The notes below the pieces were generated by a model that made no database searches, was not told where the DNA came from, and worked only from the letters and a program-made list of their open reading frames with translations. This document shows positions 60,542 through 64,000 of a DNA stretch of 64,000 nt, piece after piece. The stretch is from Ochrobactrum sp. CGA5 (GTDB lineage Bacteria > Pseudomonadota > Alphaproteobacteria > Rhizobiales > Rhizobiaceae). Within the stretch, counting starts at the first letter, position 1, and each line of letters begins with the position of its first letter. The stretch is from positions 124,001 through 188,000 of the forward strand of contig NZ_VCIG01000007.1 of assembly GCF_006345815.1 (NCBI RefSeq). The letters are read 5' to 3'. The position numbers and the translations under genes were made by a program.

Positions 60542-62026
60542 TTATTTGGGGCGGGCTTCTATCATTGCATCGCGCAACACTGCAAAAATGCGCGGTTCCA
60601 GCGATTGCGCAACGTTGAAGCGGAGAAAACTGCTTGCCGTGCGTGATGGGCTGAAGACATCGCCCGGTGCCAGAAGAATGCCTTTTTCCAGAGCATGCCG
60701 GGCAATCTGGCCGGAGTCCAGCCCATCCGGCAATTCCGCCCAAAGAAACATACCGCCTTGCGGCTCTGTCCACAAAGTGAGTCCTTCAGCCTTCAGGCGG
60801 TTGGCCGTCAACGTCATGGCATCCGCCAGTTTGGCGCGCAGGCTGTCGATATGGCGGCGATAGGTGCCGTCGGTCAGAAGTGCATGCACGATCTGCGGTG
60901 ACAATGCATTGCCGCCGAAGCTGGTGGCGAGCTTCAGGTCGGTCAGCCCATCGATCCAGTCGTTACGCCCGGCAATATAGCCGACGCGGGCCGCTGCCGA
61001 CAGCGTCTTGGAGAAACTGCCGATATGCAGAACGCGATCAAATCCGTCCAGTTCGGCAAGCAGCGGCGCGGGCGAGGGGTGGAAATCGCCGAAGATATTG
61101 TCCTCGACGAGTGTGATGCCATGTGCTTCGGCGAGCTTCAGCAGACGGTGGGCTGTGGCTGGCGTCATAGAGCCGCCGGACGGATTGTGTAGCCCCGCGT
61201 TGGAAATATAGAGTTTTGGCGCGTGATTGCTGGCCGCTCTCGCAAAGGCTTCGAGATCCGGGCCGGTATGGGTATAAGGCACTCCGATCAGTTTGACGCG
61301 GTGTGTCAGAAGTACGGCCTGAAAGTTGAAGTAGCAGGGATCGTCGACCAGAACCGTATCGCCCGGCTGCAACAAATAGCGGCAGATCAGGTCGATGGCC
61401 TGCGTGCCGGAATCGGCCAGCAATATTTCTCCGCTCGAAACATCAATGCCCTGTTCGCCGAGCCGGTGAGCCAGATGCTGGCGCAACGGACGAAAACCGA
61501 GAGGTTCGCCATAGGTGGCAAGGTTGCTTGTCTCGTCGCGGGCAACCATGCGCATCGCGCGTCGGATCGCGTCCTGCGGAAGCCATTCGTCGGGTAGCCA
61601 GCCGCATCCCGGCTTAAGAGTGGCGTCGTCAGCCTCAAGCGATTGCCGCATGACCCAGAAAGGATCGATCTGCCGTTCCTTGTGCGGCGTCTTGGTGGCG
61701 AGTGAAAATGGCTGGCGTGCGCGTTCGGAAACATAAAATCCTGCACCGCGTCGCGACTGGATGATGCCTTCTGCCACCAGCCTGTCATAAGCTTCCACGA
61801 CCGTGGATTTCGAGACATTCATCGTTTCCGCGAGGCGCCGGATAGAGGGCAGTCGCGCGCCCGGCGCAAGGCTCATCGCCGTAATGCGCCCGCGAATAAT
61901 GCCCATCACCTTTTCAACCAGCGGGGTCCTGTTGGCGGTGGCGTTTTCGTCGCCGCGCTCGGTTTCTTCACTCGCGTAAGCGGCTTCTACAGCTTCAAGG
62001 CTGCGCAGCAGGCCCGTCGAAATCAT
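60542..62026 (-). CDS. MocR-type regulator (GntR wHTH + aminotransferase domain)
   Basis: A 494-residue chimeric regulator. The N-terminal GntR winged helix (about residues 35-110) contains ARLPSIRRLAETMNVSKSTVVEAYDRL-like motifs (SIRRLAETMNVSKSTV). A class-I aminotransferase-like domain (about 130-490) has DSGTQAIDLICRYLL, the Asp-Tyr-binding DDPCYFNF, and the PLP lysine in SFSKTLSAAARVGYIAG. Such regulators sense PLP or amino compounds. It diverges from an EamA exporter with a 7-bp inverted repeat at its start, so it probably controls that exporter. Confidence 0.92.
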   Translation of the reverse strand: MISTGLLRSLEAVEAAYASEETERGDENATANRTPLVEKVMGIIRGRITAMSLAPGARLPSIRRLAETMNVSKSTVVEAYDRLVAEGIIQSRRGAGFYVSERARQPFSLATKTPHKERQIDPFWVMRQSLEADDATLKPGCGWLPDEWLPQDAIRRAMRMVARDETSNLATYGEPLGFRPLRQHLAHRLGEQGIDVSSGEILLADSGTQAIDLICRYLLQPGDTVLVDDPCYFNFQAVLLTHRVKLIGVPYTHTGPDLEAFARAASNHAPKLYISNAGLHNPSGGSMTPATAHRLLKLAEAHGITLVEDNIFGDFHPSPAPLLAELDGFDRVLHIGSFSKTLSAAARVGYIAGRNDWIDGLTDLKLATSFGGNALSPQIVHALLTDGTYRRHIDSLRAKLADAMTLTANRLKAEGLTLWTEPQGGMFLWAELPDGLDSGQIARHALEKGILLAPGDVFSPSRTASSFLRFNVAQSLEPRIFAVLRDAMIEARPK

Positions 62027-62052
62027 CTGTACTATCCCTTGTACCAGTACAG
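62027..62052. promoter_or_regulatory. inverted repeat in MocR / EamA gap
   Basis: CTGTACT (62027-62033) and AGTACAG (62046-62052) form perfect 7-bp arms with a 12-base spacer, directly upstream of the MocR ATG and in front of the divergent exporter. A related ATACTGT follows near 62071. It is a plausible MocR operator. Confidence 0.5.
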
Positions 62053-62153
62053 TTTACCTGAATTGTCTGGATACTGTCTCTGATCATTCCGTCAGTTTCG
62101 CGACATTGTCTTACGAATCCTTATACGATTTTAGAGAAAGTCGAAAAGACACA

Positions 62154-63026
62154 ATGCGTGAGAATGTTGGGAATAAGAGCGCTGGATGGGTTAACGGGTT
62201 TTTGGGTGTATTGATTTTTTCCGGGTCGCTGCCGGCAACTCGGTTGGCGGTGATCGATATCGATCCGACTTTCCTGACGATGGCGCGCGCATCTATTGCA
62301 GGTGTGCTGGGACTGGCGATGCTGCTGGCGTTCCGGGAGCCTTTTCCACGCCGTAGCGATGCGATCTCGTTGATTGTTGTTGCGCTTGGCGTGGTCGTCG
62401 GCTTTCCGCTTCTGACGGGGCTTGCCCTTCAGCACATGACATCGGCCCATGCGATTGTCTTTATCGGACTGTTGCCGCTCGCCACGGCAATCTTCGCTGT
62501 CCTGCGCGGCGGAGAGCATCCGCGCCCGATGTTCTGGCTATTTTCTGTCTTGGGAAGCCTCATTGTCGCGTCCTATGCCTATGGACAGGGAAGCCAGTCC
62601 ACACTTCTGGGGGATGTGCTGATGATCGCTGCTGTTATTGTTTGCGGTCTGGGCTATGCAGAAGGTGCACAGCTTTCGCGCAGGCTCGGAGGCTGGCAGG
62701 TTATCTGCTGGGCGCTGGTGTTCTCGTTGCCGGTCATGCTGCCGCTGAGTGTGATGACGCGCCCTGAGACATGGACAGGCATCGGCACGCAAGCCTGGAT
62801 GAGCCTCGGCTATGTCTCCTTGTTTTCGATGCTGATCGGTTTTTTCTTCTGGTATCGCGGCCTTGCGCAGGGCGGCGCCGCTACTGTCGGCCAGTTGCAG
62901 CTTCTTCAGCCGTTCTTTGGCCTTATGCTCGCGGCCGGTATTGCGGGAGAACCCGTTAGTATGGGGATGGTCGGCACGGCAGCGGTGGTCGTCGTTTGCG
63001 TGGCCGGTGCAAAGCGGTTTGCCTGA
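62154..63026 (+). CDS. EamA/DMT family transporter
   Basis: A 290-residue drug/metabolite transporter with ten predicted helices in two EamA halves. FSGSLPATRLAV near residues 22-33 and the second-half FWYRGLAQGGAATVGQLQLLQPFFGLML near 232-259 are characteristic. I start at 62154; the frame extends to a TTG at 62106 without ribosome site. It is likely an exporter of an amino acid or metabolite, under the adjacent MocR regulator, which is inference. Confidence 0.9.
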   Translation: MRENVGNKSAGWVNGFLGVLIFSGSLPATRLAVIDIDPTFLTMARASIAGVLGLAMLLAFREPFPRRSDAISLIVVALGVVVGFPLLTGLALQHMTSAHAIVFIGLLPLATAIFAVLRGGEHPRPMFWLFSVLGSLIVASYAYGQGSQSTLLGDVLMIAAVIVCGLGYAEGAQLSRRLGGWQVICWALVFSLPVMLPLSVMTRPETWTGIGTQAWMSLGYVSLFSMLIGFFFWYRGLAQGGAATVGQLQLLQPFFGLMLAAGIAGEPVSMGMVGTAAVVVVCVAGAKRFA

Positions 63027-63037
63027 CTTTGTCTCCC

Positions 63038-63071
63038 ATAAGTGGAAACCGGTTTTGGAAGACATGCTCGA
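63038..63071 (-). repeat. inverted-repeat copy left of methyltransferase gene
   Basis: On the minus strand it reads GAGCATGTCTTCCAAAACC followed by GGTTTCCACTTATGGG. It is related to the opposite-oriented copy at 63776-63812 (GAGCATGTCT-CTCCAAAG-GGGAACCGGTTTGGG), so the pair brackets the methyltransferase gene. Confidence 0.6.
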
Positions 63072-63081
63072 AAACAAATAG

Positions 63082-63774
63082 TTAGAGCGGTTCCGACGAC
63101 TCCGTTTTAACCGGAACGGCCTCAAAGGCCCAAACGGTCGTGCGCTTCACTTCCGCGTCTTCGAGGGCGCGGGTGACCGGCACGGTATAGACGGCAAGGA
63201 ACTGCAGCCGCTCCTTGGGCAGATAGGCGCGTCCTGGGTCGCCTACTACGATACGCGCGCCGCGTGCGGCGAGCTTTGAAAACCAGGGAATAAGCCGCTC
63301 GGCGAGCGGCTTTTCATAAAAGACGTCGCCCGCCAGCACGACATCCCAGCCATCGTCCCTCCCAATAAGGTCATCCAGCGAAGGAATAACCGACACGCCA
63401 TTGGCCGATGCGTTGATCTCGATGGCGGGAAGCGCAAAGGGGTCGATGTCCGACGCAAGCGCACTTGATGCACCCGCTTGCATGGCAGCAATGGCGACAA
63501 GGCCGGAACCCGATGCGAAATCCAGTACCGTCTTGTCTTTGACTGTTTCGGGGTAATCCAGAACATAACGCGCCACGCCCTGTCCGCCCGCCCATGCGAA
63601 GGCCCAGAAAGGCGGCGGCAGGCCGATTGTGGCGAGTTCTTCCTCTGTTTTGTGCCAGAGGTCGTGCGCTTCATCGGCCAGATGCAAGCGAATTTCCGGC
63701 ACATGCGGCGGCGTTTGCAGACTGGTATTGGCCAGAATGAAATCACGCGCACCCTTATTTGCCGGGTCTGACAT
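63082..63774 (-). CDS. Class I SAM-dependent methyltransferase (ETFB-lysine type)
   Basis: A 230-residue methyltransferase. SAM-binding motif I is VLDFASGSGLVAIAAM near residues 83-98, followed by ASDIDPFALPAIEINASANG near 106 (acidic loop) and DVVLAGDVFYEKPLAERL near 140-157 (the post-motif DVFYE). The PPFWAFAWAGGQGVARYVLD lead-in matches the ETFB-lysine / nicotinamide N-methyltransferase-like group, which methylates the electron-transfer flavoprotein beta subunit. That target is inferred. Start ATG at 63774. Confidence 0.83.
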   Translation of the reverse strand: MSDPANKGARDFILANTSLQTPPHVPEIRLHLADEAHDLWHKTEEELATIGLPPPFWAFAWAGGQGVARYVLDYPETVKDKTVLDFASGSGLVAIAAMQAGASSALASDIDPFALPAIEINASANGVSVIPSLDDLIGRDDGWDVVLAGDVFYEKPLAERLIPWFSKLAARGARIVVGDPGRAYLPKERLQFLAVYTVPVTRALEDAEVKRTTVWAFEAVPVKTESSEPL

Positions 63775-63775
63775 C

Positions 63776-63812
63776 AGAGCATGTCTCTCCAAAGCGGGAA
63801 CCGGTTTGGGAA
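63776..63812 (+). repeat. inverted-repeat copy right of methyltransferase gene
   Basis: Contains CCAAAGCGGGAACCGGTTTGG, itself a partial hairpin, preceded by AGAGCATGTCT. Opposite orientation to the copy at 63038-63071. Confidence 0.6.
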
Positions 63813-63823
63813 TAAAGACACGC

Positions 63824-64000
63824 TCATGACAAGGCGTTCTTTGTGTCCAGCCCGCCCATACGGCAAACTTCGATCCATTCGTCTTCCGTTACCGGCTGCA
63901 CCGAAAGCCGCATCGAGGTGACAAGCGCCATCTTCTCCAATTTCGGATTGGCCTTCACATCTTTCAGCGTTACCGGCTTTGGCATGTCGCGAACGGCCTT
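63824..64000 (-). CDS. EVE-domain protein, C-terminal part (cut by window edge)
   Basis: The last 58 codons of a minus-strand gene continuing past 64000. The visible sequence (KPVTLKDVKANPKLEKMALV, TSMRLSVQPVTEDEW, EVCRMGG) matches the end of EVE-domain (PUA-like, thymocyte nuclear protein 1-like) proteins, which bind modified bases. LVTSMRLSVQPVT is the closing EVE motif. Too little is visible to say more. Confidence 0.8.
   Translation of the reverse strand, partial: KAVRDMPKPVTLKDVKANPKLEKMALVTSMRLSVQPVTEDEWIEVCRMGGLDTKNALS

Overview
The window reads as core chromosome of an alphaproteobacterium of the Brucella/Ochrobactrum group (Brucellaceae, Hyphomicrobiales). The strongest markers are Omp19 at 16881-17420, whose C-terminal half is the Brucella-type Omp19 domain; the aerobic cobaltochelatase pair CobS/CobT; a CenR-type response regulator; and the gene order mdh-sucCD-sucAB-lpd and sdhCDAB. 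Differences from my recollection of classical Brucella Omp19 in the proline-rich linker favour the Ochrobactrum side, but this is inference. I see no phage, insertion sequence, CRISPR array, rRNA or tRNA. Coding density is high and most genes are housekeeping.

Layout. 150-4491: a BolA protein diverges from a J-domain protein, followed by a 54-codon small ORF, cobS and cobT. 4528-6522 (minus strand): an SDR oxidoreductase, the queuosine-precursor transporter yhhQ with a preQ1-I-like aptamer at its start codon, and rpmB. 6871-10738: a secreted DUF3108 protein, then a divergent MerR regulator / metal-exporting P-type ATPase pair around a perfect palindrome. 10788-16514 (minus strand): a secreted protein, gloB, and the tightly packed dapF-mtaB-ftsY-ispZ run. 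16881-18666: omp19 and zapE.

19122-30127 is the TCA block: mdh, sucC, sucD, sucA, sucB, then three non-TCA genes (MAPEG, LysE-type exporter, secreted protein) and lpd, all on the plus strand, with a palindromic operator-like site upstream and hairpins between cistrons. 30182-36419 holds small hypothetical genes, a TraB/GumN protein, xerC, rimM-trmD-DUF4260 and an NCS1 transporter. 36747-45600 carries rplS, leuC, a membrane diguanylate cyclase, an acetyltransferase, sdhCDAB and a VOC protein. Together the mdh/suc/lpd and sdh genes encode 2-oxoglutarate dehydrogenase, succinyl-CoA synthetase, succinate dehydrogenase and malate dehydrogenase, the half cycle from 2-oxoglutarate to oxaloacetate apart from fumarase.

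45607-64000 contains an AT-rich patch with a secreted Dabb protein, OsmC, a UbiH-type hydroxylase, tesB, an ammonium transporter without the usual adjacent glnK, ftsK, lolA, xthA, an ABC-F ATPase preceded by a 34-codon leader ORF, a stand-alone cyclic-nucleotide-binding protein next to cenR, an L,D-transpeptidase, an NCS2 permease, a MocR regulator diverging from an EamA exporter, a methyltransferase flanked by an inverted repeat, and the 3' part of an EVE-domain gene cut by the window edge.

No wholly new multigene system stands out. The most interesting unexplained items are regulatory: the aptamer-like fold sequestering the yhhQ start codon, the ABC-F leader ORF, the palindrome in front of the TCA block, the small ORF coupled to cobS, the MocR inverted repeat, and a family of dispersed hairpin repeats. 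Predictions rest on reading the sequence and on remembered family motifs; no alignment or folding program was run.
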